Positions 45,819 to 55,189 of a DNA stretch of 64,000 nucleotides are shown one piece after another. The notes under the pieces were generated by a model, which had not been told where the DNA came from, did no database searches, and saw nothing but the letters and a program-made list of their open reading frames with translations. Position 1 is the stretch's first letter. Each line of letters begins with the position of its first letter. The position numbers were made by a program, and so were the translations under genes. Source of the stretch: Dyadobacter subterraneus (GTDB taxonomy: Bacteria > Bacteroidota > Bacteroidia > Cytophagales > Spirosomataceae); the NCBI RefSeq assembly GCF_015221875.1, contig NZ_JACYGY010000001.1, positions 434,001 through 498,000 on the forward strand. The letters run 5' to 3'.

Positions 45819-47279
45819 ATGCTTTTCAATTCCATACAGTTTCTGGTTTTTTTCATTGTTGTCACGCTGGCTTATTTCAGTCTGTCGTGGCGCGGACGAT
45901 GGATTCTTCTGCTGGCAGCGAGTTGTTATTTTTATATGGTTTTCAAACCGGTTTTTATTCTGATCCTGTTTGGTACCATTGTTATTGATTATTATGCAGG
46001 AATCTGGATCGCAAAAACCCAGGATCAGAAACAGAAGAAATTACTGCTGATTATCAGTTTAATATCGAATATCGGAATTCTCTGTTTTTTTAAATACTAC
46101 GATTTTCTGGAAAATTCTGTAAATCACGCGTTGCAATTAATTGGTTTCCGGCCGGTAATTCCGCATCTGGAAAGAGTAATTCCACAGCCGATTTTAAGTT
46201 GGATGGTTAATAATGTGGGTCATGTTCTTCTACCCATCGGTTTATCCTTTCATACTTTCCAGGCGATGAGTTATACCATTGAAGTGTATCGTGGAAATCA
46301 GGAACCTGAGAAACATTTTGGTATTTACGCTTTGTATGTCATGTTTTACCCGCAGCTTGTGGCCGGCCCGATTGAGCGCCCACAGAATATGCTGTATCAG
46401 TTTCATTCTTATTTCAAGTATGATTTTGAACAGGTAAAGTCAGGGTTGGTACAAATGGCATTCGGTTTTTTCAAAAAAATCGTAATCGCTGACCGGCTTT
46501 CACAAGTTGTAGATTTCGCATATCTAAATCCGGCAGAGCAAAACGGATTGACCATTGTGACTGCGATGGTCTTTTATTCTTTCCAGATCTACTGCGATTT
46601 TTCAGGTTATTCGGATATCGCTATCGGCGCAGCCCGGGTTATGGGTTTTACATTGATGGACAATTTTCGCTCTCCATATGAAGCCAGATCGGTAGCCGAA
46701 TTCTGGGGAAGATGGCATATTTCCTTGTCAACCTGGTTCCGTGATTATTTGTATATTCCTTTGGGAGGAAACAGAAAAGGAGAATTTAATAAATATCGTA
46801 ACCAGTTTATCGTATTTCTGGTCAGCGGGTTATGGCACGGCGCAAGCTGGCAATTTGTAATCTGGGGCGGTCTGCACGGTACGTATCAGGTTACAGCCGC
46901 ATTACGGGATAAATGGATGAAAAAAGCAGGAATTTCATTTCCTGATAATGCAGTTTCAAGATTGCTTGGTGTTTTAACCACATTTATTCTGGTAACAATA
47001 GCCTGGATATTTTTCCGAAATAACCTCCGAAATTCATTCGTAATTCTGAAAAAAATCCCAACATTATCCTTTGCTGATAAAATACAAACACCCTTCAATC
47101 AGGTTGAAATGTGGTTCTGTGTGTTTTTGATGTTATTTCTTTTGCTTAAAGAACACTATTATCAAAACATCCCTACAAAAAATACGACCGGATTTTTCGT
47201 CCTTTTTATCACACTTTCATTCCTCACTTATTTCCTGGGTGTTGTTACAACAAACCAGTTTATTTACTTCCAGTTTTGA
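45819..47279 (+). CDS. MBOAT-family O-acyltransferase (AlgI-like)
   Basis: A 486-residue inner-membrane protein with about 11 helices. The MBOAT signature is present: RWHISLSTWFRDYLYIPLGG, then GLWHGASWQFVIWGGLHG with the catalytic His near residue 339. AlgI-like proteins take acetyl groups to the periplasm, where a partner adds them to polysaccharide. No AlgJ/AlgX-like partner is adjacent. It starts 3 bases after the GtrB-like gene, so O-acetylation of the glycan made by this locus is likely. Confidence 0.92.
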   Translation: MLFNSIQFLVFFIVVTLAYFSLSWRGRWILLLAASCYFYMVFKPVFILILFGTIVIDYYAGIWIAKTQDQKQKKLLLIISLISNIGILCFFKYYDFLENSVNHALQLIGFRPVIPHLERVIPQPILSWMVNNVGHVLLPIGLSFHTFQAMSYTIEVYRGNQEPEKHFGIYALYVMFYPQLVAGPIERPQNMLYQFHSYFKYDFEQVKSGLVQMAFGFFKKIVIADRLSQVVDFAYLNPAEQNGLTIVTAMVFYSFQIYCDFSGYSDIAIGAARVMGFTLMDNFRSPYEARSVAEFWGRWHISLSTWFRDYLYIPLGGNRKGEFNKYRNQFIVFLVSGLWHGASWQFVIWGGLHGTYQVTAALRDKWMKKAGISFPDNAVSRLLGVLTTFILVTIAWIFFRNNLRNSFVILKKIPTLSFADKIQTPFNQVEMWFCVFLMLFLLLKEHYYQNIPTKNTTGFFVLFITLSFLTYFLGVVTTNQFIYFQF

Positions 47280-47446
47280 TTTACTGATAAGTTTTAGTGT
47301 CAGATTTTCAAAGAGGATTTTGAAAAGTTTGACGAATCGCGTCTTTAATTTCTGCCAAGCTGACAGAAAAATGGACTAGTATTATTTTTTACATTGCATT
47401 TTAACTGAATTAGAAACTAACGTCGCCTTGCGACAGATTTATAGAT

Positions 47447-47827
47447 ATGTACGAAGTTACAGCAGACAACCGGTTAAGAAGATTGATCATCGTAGGAGAT
47501 CGCGTTTTGATAAAACCCAAAAGTCCTACCGACCGCACCAACAGCGGTTTGTATCTGCCGCCAACAGTTACCGAAAGGGAGCAGGTTCAAAGCGGTTATG
47601 TAATCAAAGTGGGTCCGGGTTATCCAATTCCTACGCCATCCGAAGATGAGCCATGGAAAGAATCAGAAGAAAAACTAAAATATATGCCTTTACAGGCCAA
47701 GGAAGGAGATATTGCTATTTATCTGCAAAGAAATGCGATCGATCTGGAATATGATGGCGAGAAATATGTGATCGTACCGCAAGGGTCTATTTTGATGCTG
47801 GATCGGTCTGAGGATTTGTTTGAATGA
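47447..47827 (+). CDS. GroES-family co-chaperone-like protein
   Basis: A 126-residue protein with the GroES beta-barrel pattern: RLIIVGDRVLIKPKSPTDRTNSGLYLPP (the first strand and mobile-loop region), GYVIKVGPG, GDIAIYLQRNA and KYVIVPQGSILMLD. It is about 30 residues longer than GroES owing to an acidic insertion (residues about 67-85, PSEDEPWKESEEK). No groEL is near, and the IVL hydrophobic tripeptide of the mobile loop is not evident, so it may not be the main GroEL partner. Confidence 0.8.
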   Translation: MYEVTADNRLRRLIIVGDRVLIKPKSPTDRTNSGLYLPPTVTEREQVQSGYVIKVGPGYPIPTPSEDEPWKESEEKLKYMPLQAKEGDIAIYLQRNAIDLEYDGEKYVIVPQGSILMLDRSEDLFE

Positions 47828-48131
47828 TAATATATCTGTATCACAAAGACTATTATTTCAAGCAAAGAATTAATTTACCTTTATTTGAATCTCTCCCTTA
47901 ATTTTTTTGAAGGGAGAGATTTCTGTTTTAGTTGAAGTTATATCGTATTCCATACTAATAAAAAAGATCATCGCTGATAGCTGTTTCTGTTATACTTTGT
48001 CTTGTTACATAATAAATGATGACGTCGTCGTCACTCTCGCTCCTAAGATTTGTTCAAACAATAATATTGCTCTCCTGAAATAAACCTTAATTTTAAGGCC
48101 AGTAATCGTATTCATTCAAAAACAGACTATC
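47828..48131. other. Intergenic region with hairpin terminator and a CRE-like palindrome
   Basis: A perfect 10-base stem TCTCTCCCTT (47890-47899) with AAGGGAGAGA (47910-47919), loop of 10, is the likely terminator of the GroES-like gene. A second symmetric site, TGACG-TCGT-CGTCA (48020-48033), lies about 100 bases before the aldo/keto reductase and could be an operator. No gene was found here. Confidence 0.5.
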
Positions 48132-49154
48132 ATGAAATATAAGTTTTTAGGAAATACTGGTGTCCTGGTTTCTGAGTTATGTTTCGGTACCATGACTTTC
48201 GGTGGTGATGGATATTGGGAAGCCATTGGTAAGCTTCAACAGGAGGAAGGAAATGCATTAGTTAAAACAGCCTTCGATAGCGGAATTAATTTCTTTGATA
48301 CAGCCAACGTTTATTCTTATGGTAAATCCGAAGAAATACTTGGAAAATCATTCAGGGATCTGGGAATCAGCAGGAGTGAAGTGGTAGTGGCCACGAAAGC
48401 CAGAGGAAGAATGGCGCCAGGTGCCAACCAGATCGGCTTGTCAAGATTGCATATTATGGATTCCGTAAATGACAGTTTGCGCCGTCTTGATATGGATCAT
48501 ATTGATCTTTTTTACGTTCATGGTGTGGATGCTTATACCTCTTTGGAAGAAACAATGCGCGGATTGGAAGATATTGTCCGTTCCGGAAAAGTGCGTTATC
48601 TGGGTGTCAGTAATCACGCGGCCTGGCAAATTATGAAGGCGAATGGAATTGCTGAGAAAAATGGCTGGACAAAATTTGTGGCCTGTCAGCATTATTATAC
48701 CATTGCCGGTCGTGATCTGGAGCGTGAATTAATTCCAATGATGGAAGATCAAAATCTTGCATTAATGCCTTGGAGTCCGCTTGCAGGTGGTTTTCTTTCT
48801 GGAAAATATACAAGAAATAATGAAACTTCGGGAGATAATCGCCGTGACAATTTTGATTTTCCACCAATTGATAAGGAAAAAGCATACGATATAATTGAGG
48901 TAATTCAGCCAATTGCAGAGTCACATGGCGTGTCGGTTGCACAAATAGCCTTGGCCTGGTTATTAAATCAAAAAAGCGTTACCAGTGTAATTATCGGAGC
49001 CAAAAAACCTGAACAATTAAAAGATAATATAGCGGCAACAACTGTTTCTTTGTCTCAATCTGATCTGGCGCAATTGTATGATATTAGTATGCTGAACACA
49101 GAATATCCGCAGTGGATGTTTGAGCGTCAGGGAAGGGATAGACTTCCGCAATAA
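48132..49154 (+). CDS. Aldo/keto reductase
   Basis: A 340-residue NADPH-dependent oxidoreductase with the AKR barrel. The catalytic tetrad can be read: Asp in FFDTANVY, Tyr in VYSYGKSE, Lys in VVVATKARG and His in FYVHGVDAY. The C-terminal SVTSVIIGAKKPEQLKDN is the cofactor-binding region. It resembles the YghZ/general stress AKR group; substrate unknown. Followed by a strong terminator. Confidence 0.93.
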   Translation: MKYKFLGNTGVLVSELCFGTMTFGGDGYWEAIGKLQQEEGNALVKTAFDSGINFFDTANVYSYGKSEEILGKSFRDLGISRSEVVVATKARGRMAPGANQIGLSRLHIMDSVNDSLRRLDMDHIDLFYVHGVDAYTSLEETMRGLEDIVRSGKVRYLGVSNHAAWQIMKANGIAEKNGWTKFVACQHYYTIAGRDLERELIPMMEDQNLALMPWSPLAGGFLSGKYTRNNETSGDNRRDNFDFPPIDKEKAYDIIEVIQPIAESHGVSVAQIALAWLLNQKSVTSVIIGAKKPEQLKDNIAATTVSLSQSDLAQLYDISMLNTEYPQWMFERQGRDRLPQ

Positions 49155-49166
49155 TTTTTTCAATAT

Positions 49167-49204
49167 AAAAGTAAAGCAGCCGAAAATACGGCTGCTTTAC
49201 TTTT
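49167..49204 (+). terminator. Terminator of the aldo/keto reductase gene
   Basis: Perfect 16-base stem AAAAGTAAAGCAGCCG (49167-49182) with its complement (49189-49204), loop of 6, ending in a T-tract. Confidence 0.85.
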
Positions 49205-49229
49205 TCCAACCTCTCTAATCAGTTTATTA

Positions 49230-49703
49230 ATGATTTACCTTTTATGGTCTCTGTTTAATATTGGAATGCTTGTCTGGTTTCTTTTGATTGCATTCGGTGC
49301 TTTAAAATTGTTTTTGAAAGAAATGGGAATGGTCTCTACCATCATTTTTGTCATAGGGATTTTTTCTTTTATTAAGGGTTCGGTTGTTAATGATCAGAAT
49401 AGCGGATATCAATTACAAAAAAATGAAGTGGTTGAAAAACATAATCTGGAAAATGCAATTTCCTTTCATTTGGACCTCAGCTACGTTTACAAAAAAGACA
49501 CTACTTACACCGGACAATTGTCTTCTAAGATCCTGGTAACCGGACTGATATCAGGACATGGATGGAATCCTGAATTGACTTATACTGAAATAAAAAATGG
49601 TATTATCAACTACAATGTGACGGGAGAACATCAGTGGAAGCTGCTGGGGCTGGTATTATACAACCAGAAACAGGAATTTAAAGGCACAATAAAACTGAAA
49701 TAA
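49230..49703 (+). CDS. Small membrane protein of unknown function
   Basis: A 157-residue protein with two hydrophobic segments (residues about 3-25 and 35-52) and a soluble beta-rich C-terminal domain (about 55-157) carrying HLDLSYVYKKDTTYTG and NVTGEHQWKLLG. No family recognised. It starts 26 bases beyond the preceding terminator and ends 45 bases before the helicase. Confidence 0.6.
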   Translation: MIYLLWSLFNIGMLVWFLLIAFGALKLFLKEMGMVSTIIFVIGIFSFIKGSVVNDQNSGYQLQKNEVVEKHNLENAISFHLDLSYVYKKDTTYTGQLSSKILVTGLISGHGWNPELTYTEIKNGIINYNVTGEHQWKLLGLVLYNQKQEFKGTIKLK

Positions 49704-49748
49704 ATATAACTATACGGATTTGGCAACAGAAGAAAGTACCTTTGTGTT

Positions 49749-51071
49749 ATGTCAAATCAGGAAAATTTAGAAACCACGCTATCAGGGCTGGGAATCGCTG
49801 CGTTAAATGAAATGCAGCAGGAAGCAAATACTGCGATTCAAGAAAATTCAGAAATACTTTTGTTGTCCCCGACAGGTTCAGGAAAAACACTTGCGTTTTT
49901 ACTTCCCCTCATGTCGGTTCTGCAAAAAGATATAACAGATGTGCAATGTATTATCATTGTGCCAACCAGAGAGTTAGCATTACAAATCGAATCCGTTTGG
50001 CGAAAAATGTCAACCGGTTTTAAAGTGACCTGTTGTTATGGAGGTCATGATATGCAGACCGAAATCAGAAGTTTAAGTGAAGCTCCTGCACTTTTGATAG
50101 GAACGCCAGGTAGATTAATGGATCATATTTTTCGCAAAACTTTTACAACCAGAAAAATCACTACGCTGATTCTGGATGAGTTTGATAAATCGCTTGAACT
50201 CGGTTTTCAGGATGAAATGGCGGAGATTATGGGCAATCTTCGCGGACTGAAAAAGAAAATTTTGGTTTCAGCAACGGAAGGTTCGAAAGTACCTTCATTT
50301 ACTGGTGTAAAAAATCCTGTTTTACTCGATTTTATCGCTAATAAAAATCAGGAAAGCGGTCTGACAGTAAAACTTGTTTTGTCCGACAAAAAAGATAAAA
50401 CAGAAAAACTGGTTCAGCTTTTGAGTTTTCTTGGATCGGAATCAACGCTTATTTTCTGTAACCTTCGGGAGTCTGTCGAGCGGCTTAGTACCATTTTAAA
50501 AGAAGAGGGAATTGACTGTGCTTATTTCCATGGAAAACTTGAACAGGAAGAAAGAGAGCGGACTTTAATCCGTTTTCGGAACGGGTCGGTGTTATATCTG
50601 GCTGCCACGGATTTAGCTGCTCGTGGTTTGGATATTCCTGATATGAAGCACGTTATACATTTTGAACTTCCATTAAAAGCAGATGAATTCAGACATCGAA
50701 ACGGTCGTACAGCCCGTATGCTGACGGAAGGAACTGCATATATTTTATTGAATTCTGACGAAGTTTTACCAGAATATATTGTCAGAAAACCACAAGTTCT
50801 TGATTTACCGGCAAAATTTACCTTACCAGCGCCATCCGAATGGACGACGATTTATATCAGTGGAGGTAAGAAAAACAAATTGAATAAAATGGATATTGTT
50901 GGGTTCTTAATTCAAAAGGGAAAACTGGAAAAACAGGATCTTGGATTGATTGAAGTGAAAGATAATATCTCCTTTGCAGCTGTCAGGAAAAGTCAGGTTA
51001 AATCCATGCTGAGCCTGATTTCGGAGGAAAAAATGAAAGGGAAGAAGTTTAAAATTGAAGTTGCGAGATAA
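49749..51071 (+). CDS. DEAD-box-type RNA helicase with a DEFD motif II
   Basis: A 440-residue ATP-dependent helicase. Visible motifs: Q-like region near the N-terminus (AALNEMQQEA), I SPTGSGKT (40-47), Ia PTRELALQ, Ib TPGRL, II DEFD (about 141), III SAT (about 175), IV LIFCNLRESVE, V ATDLAARGLDI and VI HRNGRTAR (about 315-322). The usual DEAD is DEFD. A C-terminal 90-residue extension includes a GxKxKLNKMDIVGFL segment reminiscent of the DbpA-type RNA-binding domain. Cytoplasmic, acting in ribosome assembly or cold response by analogy. Confidence 0.9.
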   Translation: MSNQENLETTLSGLGIAALNEMQQEANTAIQENSEILLLSPTGSGKTLAFLLPLMSVLQKDITDVQCIIIVPTRELALQIESVWRKMSTGFKVTCCYGGHDMQTEIRSLSEAPALLIGTPGRLMDHIFRKTFTTRKITTLILDEFDKSLELGFQDEMAEIMGNLRGLKKKILVSATEGSKVPSFTGVKNPVLLDFIANKNQESGLTVKLVLSDKKDKTEKLVQLLSFLGSESTLIFCNLRESVERLSTILKEEGIDCAYFHGKLEQEERERTLIRFRNGSVLYLAATDLAARGLDIPDMKHVIHFELPLKADEFRHRNGRTARMLTEGTAYILLNSDEVLPEYIVRKPQVLDLPAKFTLPAPSEWTTIYISGGKKNKLNKMDIVGFLIQKGKLEKQDLGLIEVKDNISFAAVRKSQVKSMLSLISEEKMKGKKFKIEVAR

Positions 51072-51095
51072 AATTCGGAACAAAATATTACGCTG

Positions 51096-51130
51096 AAGGA
51101 CACGGTCAAAAAATGATCGTGTCCTTTTTT
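51096..51130 (+). terminator. Terminator of the helicase gene
   Basis: Stem AAGGACACGGTCA (51096-51108) with TGATCGTGTCCTT (51114-51126), one G-U pair, loop of 5, followed by a T-tract. Confidence 0.85.
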
Positions 51131-51153
51131 TATAAATAAATATTTGCGCTGAG

Positions 51154-51185
51154 TTGTATTTATAATTTTAAATGCATTTACTTTG
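51154..51185 (+). promoter_or_regulatory. Possible promoter for the DUF4173 gene
   Basis: TTG (51154-51156), 21 bases, TTACTTTG (51178-51185), one mismatch to TAnnTTTG. It lies 31 bases before the start at 51217. Confidence 0.4.
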
Positions 51186-51216
51186 CAATACAAAGTACTT
51201 TTAAAACTTACTTCTC

Positions 51217-52638
51217 ATGTCAAAAATTCGTACTTATCTGCTTTGGATTGCACTCGCCGTGCTGCATACTTATTTGTTTTTTGATTATGGCACCGGTGTC
51301 AATGCACTTTTGTTTTCTGCCGTGACAGTCGGGATTGTAACAATTTATCACCGACTGGCAAATGAAAAATTATGGTGGATGGCGGCTTGTGGTCATCTTA
51401 TTGCAGCCCTGGCTGTTTCTCTGCACAGTTATCCTTTTAGTACCGCCGTATATCACTTGTCATTTTATGTGCTTGCCGGGTACGTTGTGTCATCCAAAAG
51501 CAGTTTGCCGATAGCCTTTATCAACAGTCTGTATCGTAGCTTTTTTTACAGCTTTATTATAACAGTTTACGGAGGTTTTGTAGATTTAGTGAATGCCATT
51601 TTTACGTCAAACAAGTCGCATTTGGCTTTCAGAAAAACCACTCTGTACATCGCGCCAATCTCGGTTACAGCTATTTTCTACCTACTATATGGCGCTGTAA
51701 ATCCTGATTTTTTTCTGTCAATAAACTTTCCTGAATGGGAGTTTGACGGAGGCTGGATAGCGTATACTTTATTTGGTTGTATTATCATCTGTCCTTTATT
51801 TTTTCCTGGAAAACCAGGTCCGCTTGTGGCCTGGGACTCATCAAAACCAAACTTGCTGGAAAGGCATCAAGGCAAATTGCAAGGGAAAAAGTTTACAATC
51901 ATGGGTTTGTTTTATGAAAACAAGCAAGGCGTTATTATGTTTATTATGCTCAATACGTTGATAGCTGTTTTTCTTGGTTTTAATATTTTACAAATATTTT
52001 TCCCTTCCCTGAATCATCATCCCATAGGGCATTCAGATCAGGTTCATCAGGGATTCGAAGTGCTTATTTTGAGTATTGCTGCGGCCATCGTACTCATTAT
52101 GTATTATTTCCGGGAAAATCAGAATTTTTATGAAAAGAAAGATAAGCTGGTGAAACTGGCTACAATCTGGATTATTTTAAATGGTTTGCTAATTCTTTTC
52201 ACTTGTTACAAAAACATACTTTACGTTGATGCTTTTGGGCTGACGTACAAACGGATCTTCGTTTTTATCGGAATGCTGTTAAGCGGTATAGGTCTGTATC
52301 TGACAATTATTAAAATCTATAAAGTGAAAACAAACTGGTATTTGCTGCGTCAGAATACCTGGGTTATCTATTTTGTTATAACCTCGTTCGGACTGGTGGA
52401 TTGGGATCGTTTGATTACCTGGTACAATCCAAATTATGCCCAGTATCTGGATGTACGATATATTTTGGGTCTTGGTGATACGCAGATTCCTTATTTGAGT
52501 GAATTGTTGGAAGCCAATGATCCAAGAATTATTCCTTACAAGGCTGATGTTGAAAATAAAATAATAAATCTGCGCACGCCGACTTCCTGGCAGGCTGAAA
52601 CGGCTGATGCAATGTGGTTGAGAAAATATAAAAGATAA
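51217..52638 (+). CDS. DUF4173/DUF4153-like polytopic membrane protein
   Basis: A 473-residue protein with about 10-12 hydrophobic segments and a conserved-looking LFTCYKNILYVDAFGLTYKRIFVF region, ending in a cytoplasmic stretch with NYAQYLDVRYILGLGD and PTSWQAETADAMWLRKYKR. This fits the DUF4173 (formerly DUF4153) group of unknown function. It is flanked by its own promoter and not obviously in an operon. Confidence 0.7.
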   Translation: MSKIRTYLLWIALAVLHTYLFFDYGTGVNALLFSAVTVGIVTIYHRLANEKLWWMAACGHLIAALAVSLHSYPFSTAVYHLSFYVLAGYVVSSKSSLPIAFINSLYRSFFYSFIITVYGGFVDLVNAIFTSNKSHLAFRKTTLYIAPISVTAIFYLLYGAVNPDFFLSINFPEWEFDGGWIAYTLFGCIIICPLFFPGKPGPLVAWDSSKPNLLERHQGKLQGKKFTIMGLFYENKQGVIMFIMLNTLIAVFLGFNILQIFFPSLNHHPIGHSDQVHQGFEVLILSIAAAIVLIMYYFRENQNFYEKKDKLVKLATIWIILNGLLILFTCYKNILYVDAFGLTYKRIFVFIGMLLSGIGLYLTIIKIYKVKTNWYLLRQNTWVIYFVITSFGLVDWDRLITWYNPNYAQYLDVRYILGLGDTQIPYLSELLEANDPRIIPYKADVENKIINLRTPTSWQAETADAMWLRKYKR

Positions 52639-52766
52639 TCAGAAGATCAGGGTGGATTAATCTATTAGCCATGGAAATAATTCACCCGGTTTCTTCTGCT
52701 TTTACAAAATTTCACGTTGATCTGTAACGAAATTGGTAAGTTCGTAATTCCTTATCAACCACTTTC

Positions 52767-53696
52767 ATGAAAAGAAAACTTCTCATTTTCATCTTTTGTA
52801 TCGCCACAGACGTATCCATGGCGCAACGCTCTGTTGCGATCACAATAGATGATGTACCAAATACCGCCTTGTTTGAGGCAGATCATTTTTCATCTTTACT
52901 TCAAAAAAAGCTTGATTCACTTCATATTCCGATTGCGATTTTCATCAATGAGGTAAATCTTGGTCAGCCCGAAGTGTTGGAAAGAAATAAAAATTTGTTA
53001 AAAAGCTGGTTGGTTAAAGATTATATCACAGCGGGAAATCACGGATTTGCACATAAAAATTATGTTGATACAGGATTTGAAGCTTTTAAAGATGATGTTC
53101 TTAAAGGTGAAGTGGTAACCAAAGAACTGCTAAAACAGCAGCACAAGGAATTAAGATATTTCAGATTTCCATTTAACGGAGCAGGAAATGATAGTCTGGA
53201 ACAAACGAAAGCACTTGAATTTTTGAAAGAAAAAAAATATATATCCACTCCATATACTGTTGAGAGTGAAGATTGGCTGCACGCTATTTTGTATGATAAA
53301 GCGTTGGCGGAGGGAAATAAGAAAAAAGCATCGTGGGTAGGAGCGCAATACGTCGATTTTACTTTAAGACTTTTCTCATACTTTGACAGTCTGTCCATAA
53401 AAACTTATGATCGGCCTATTGCCCAGATTTACCTTTGTCATGATAACAAACTGAATGCAGATTATCTTCCTGTGATTGTTAATGAATTGAAAAAGAGGAG
53501 ATATAAATTTGTAAGTCTGGATGAGGCAATGAATGATCCGGTTTACAAATCACCATTATATTATTATGGGAAAAACGGCTTTTCCTGGATTTACAGGTGG
53601 ATACCTGATGGGGAAATACGCAAAAAACTAATGCGGGGAGAACCATCAAATCCGGAAATTCAAAAGGCATTTGAAGAAATAGACAAGAAAAGATAA
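52767..53696 (+). CDS. Secreted polysaccharide deacetylase-like protein
   Basis: A 309-residue NodB-fold enzyme with a signal peptide (LLIFIFCIATDVSMAQ). Motif 1 is AITIDDVPNT with the Asp pair at 28-29; motif 2 AGNHGFAHKNYV gives the zinc-binding His residues in H-x3-H spacing (about 93 and 97); motif 3 is YFRFPFNGAGND. Another motif, YLCHDNK, ends the set. Likely removes N- or O-acetyl groups from a cell-wall or extracellular glycan. Confidence 0.88.
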   Translation: MKRKLLIFIFCIATDVSMAQRSVAITIDDVPNTALFEADHFSSLLQKKLDSLHIPIAIFINEVNLGQPEVLERNKNLLKSWLVKDYITAGNHGFAHKNYVDTGFEAFKDDVLKGEVVTKELLKQQHKELRYFRFPFNGAGNDSLEQTKALEFLKEKKYISTPYTVESEDWLHAILYDKALAEGNKKKASWVGAQYVDFTLRLFSYFDSLSIKTYDRPIAQIYLCHDNKLNADYLPVIVNELKKRRYKFVSLDEAMNDPVYKSPLYYYGKNGFSWIYRWIPDGEIRKKLMRGEPSNPEIQKAFEEIDKKR

Positions 53697-53706
53697 ACAC
53701 ACAAAA

Positions 53707-53734
53707 AAAGCCTGATATCGCGATATCAGGCTTT
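53707..53734. terminator. Bidirectional terminator, perfect 28-base palindrome
   Basis: AAAGCCTGATATCG (53707-53720) followed directly by its complement (53721-53734), with A and T runs on the sides. It separates the convergent deacetylase and cold-shock genes. Confidence 0.8.
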
Positions 53735-53756
53735 CCAAATGATATTATGATTAAAC

Positions 53757-53948
53757 TTAGATAACTTTAACGTTAACTGCGTTTAGACCTTTTTTGCCAT
53801 TTTCTACTTCGTAAGACACTTTGTCATTTTCACGGATATCGTCTTGAAGACCTGAAACGTGAACGAAAATGTCTTGGTCTCCATTAGATGGAGAAATGAA
53901 ACCAAATCCTTTGGAATCATTGAAAAATTTTACTGTACCTTCTGCCAT
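53757..53948 (-). CDS. Cold-shock protein (CspA family)
   Basis: A 63-residue single cold-shock domain that binds single-stranded nucleic acid and melts RNA structure. RNP-1 KGFGFISP and RNP-2 DIFVHVSGL are intact; MAEGTVKFFNDSKGFGFI is the typical start. A strong Bacteroidota promoter lies 29 bases upstream. Confidence 0.95.
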   Translation of the reverse strand: MAEGTVKFFNDSKGFGFISPSNGDQDIFVHVSGLQDDIRENDKVSYEVENGKKGLNAVNVKVI

Positions 53949-53976
53949 TAGTATTGTTCTTATATATTTTGAAGAC

Positions 53977-54006
53977 CAAATATACGAACGTGTTTTGGAT
54001 ATGCAA
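53977..54006 (-). promoter_or_regulatory. Promoter of the cold-shock gene
   Basis: On the minus strand: TTG (54006-54004), 19 bases, TATATTTG (53984-53977), an exact match to TAnnTTTG, 28 bases before the start codon. Confidence 0.75.
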
Positions 54007-54193
54007 GAGAAAAAGTTTTTTTAATTTAGAAAAAGTAAAAATTAATTATTTCCGATAGGGTTGGTAGACTATTTAATTGGCATTGAAAATTCTTCAAAAA
54101 CGGTCGTAGATTTTAAATATTTTCTAAATTTTTAGCTTCTGAAAACATTTATCCGGTTTCTTTGTTTCCTTATTAAGTCATCCGTGAGTAAGC

Positions 54194-55189
54194 ATGCCCG
54201 TTGTCAGAAGTTCTAACCATAATCCTCCTTTTTGGCTTCCCAATGGCCATCTGCAAACCATTTACCCGGCACTTTTCCGAACTATAAATTCCGTTGATTA
54301 TCAACGGGAACGCATTGTTACACCCGATCATGATTTTCTGGATCTGGATTGGTCGCTGGCGGTGAACAAACAAGATTTTGAAGGAAAAAATAATTTAGTA
54401 ATTCTTTCACACGGATTGGAAGGAAATAGTACCCGACAATATATTTTAGGTATGGTGCGGTTTCTGAATGCGGAAGGTTATGATTGTCTTGCCTGGAATT
54501 TTCGCAGTTGCAGCGGTGAAATGAATAAAACTTCGCGTTTTTATCACAGCGGCGCAACAGAGGATCTGGACCTTGTTATTCGTTATGCTTTAGAAAAAGG
54601 CTATTCCAATATTGATTTAGTGGGTTTTAGTCTGGGAGGAAATCTGACGCTGAAATATTTGGGAGAGGAAAATATTAAGATAGATCCACGAATAAAAAAA
54701 GCGGTTGTTTTTAGCGTGCCTATGGATTTGAAGGCATGCAGTCTGGAAATAGTAAAACCTCAAAACAGAATTTACCAGTCAAGATTTTTAAACACATTAA
54801 AACCAAAGGTTGACCAAAAAGCCGTTTATTTCCCAGGTGATATTAACTCATCTGATTTCAAATTTGTAAACACGTTGTACGACTTCGACGATATTTTCAC
54901 GGCACCACTTCACGGATTTCAGAATGCTGATCATTATTATGAGATGTGCAGCGCTAAGTTTTTTGTCAAAAACATAACCATTCCTACCTTAATCGTCAAT
55001 GCTGCGAATGATCCTATCGTTCCGGAAAACAGCCTTCCGGTGGAACTGATTGACACATTTCCCAATGTTTTACTTGAAATCTCTGCTTTTGGAGGACATT
55101 GCGGATTTCGTCCTTCGGGTTTATTCCAAACCAATTACTGGTCAGAATTGCGTGCATTGGAATTTCTTGGAAGCCAAATGTTGTTATAA
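54194..55189 (+). CDS. YheT-type alpha/beta-hydrolase
   Basis: A 331-residue cytoplasmic hydrolase. The oxyanion HG is in ILSHGLEGNSTRQY, the nucleophile elbow is GFSLGGN with Ser146, and the C-terminal NDPIVP and GGHCGF supply the acid and the His. The start PFWLPNGHLQTIYPALF is diagnostic for the YheT/AB-hydrolase-4 group. Esterase activity is likely; physiological substrate is unknown. Confidence 0.9.
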   Translation: MPVVRSSNHNPPFWLPNGHLQTIYPALFRTINSVDYQRERIVTPDHDFLDLDWSLAVNKQDFEGKNNLVILSHGLEGNSTRQYILGMVRFLNAEGYDCLAWNFRSCSGEMNKTSRFYHSGATEDLDLVIRYALEKGYSNIDLVGFSLGGNLTLKYLGEENIKIDPRIKKAVVFSVPMDLKACSLEIVKPQNRIYQSRFLNTLKPKVDQKAVYFPGDINSSDFKFVNTLYDFDDIFTAPLHGFQNADHYYEMCSAKFFVKNITIPTLIVNAANDPIVPENSLPVELIDTFPNVLLEISAFGGHCGFRPSGLFQTNYWSELRALEFLGSQMLL

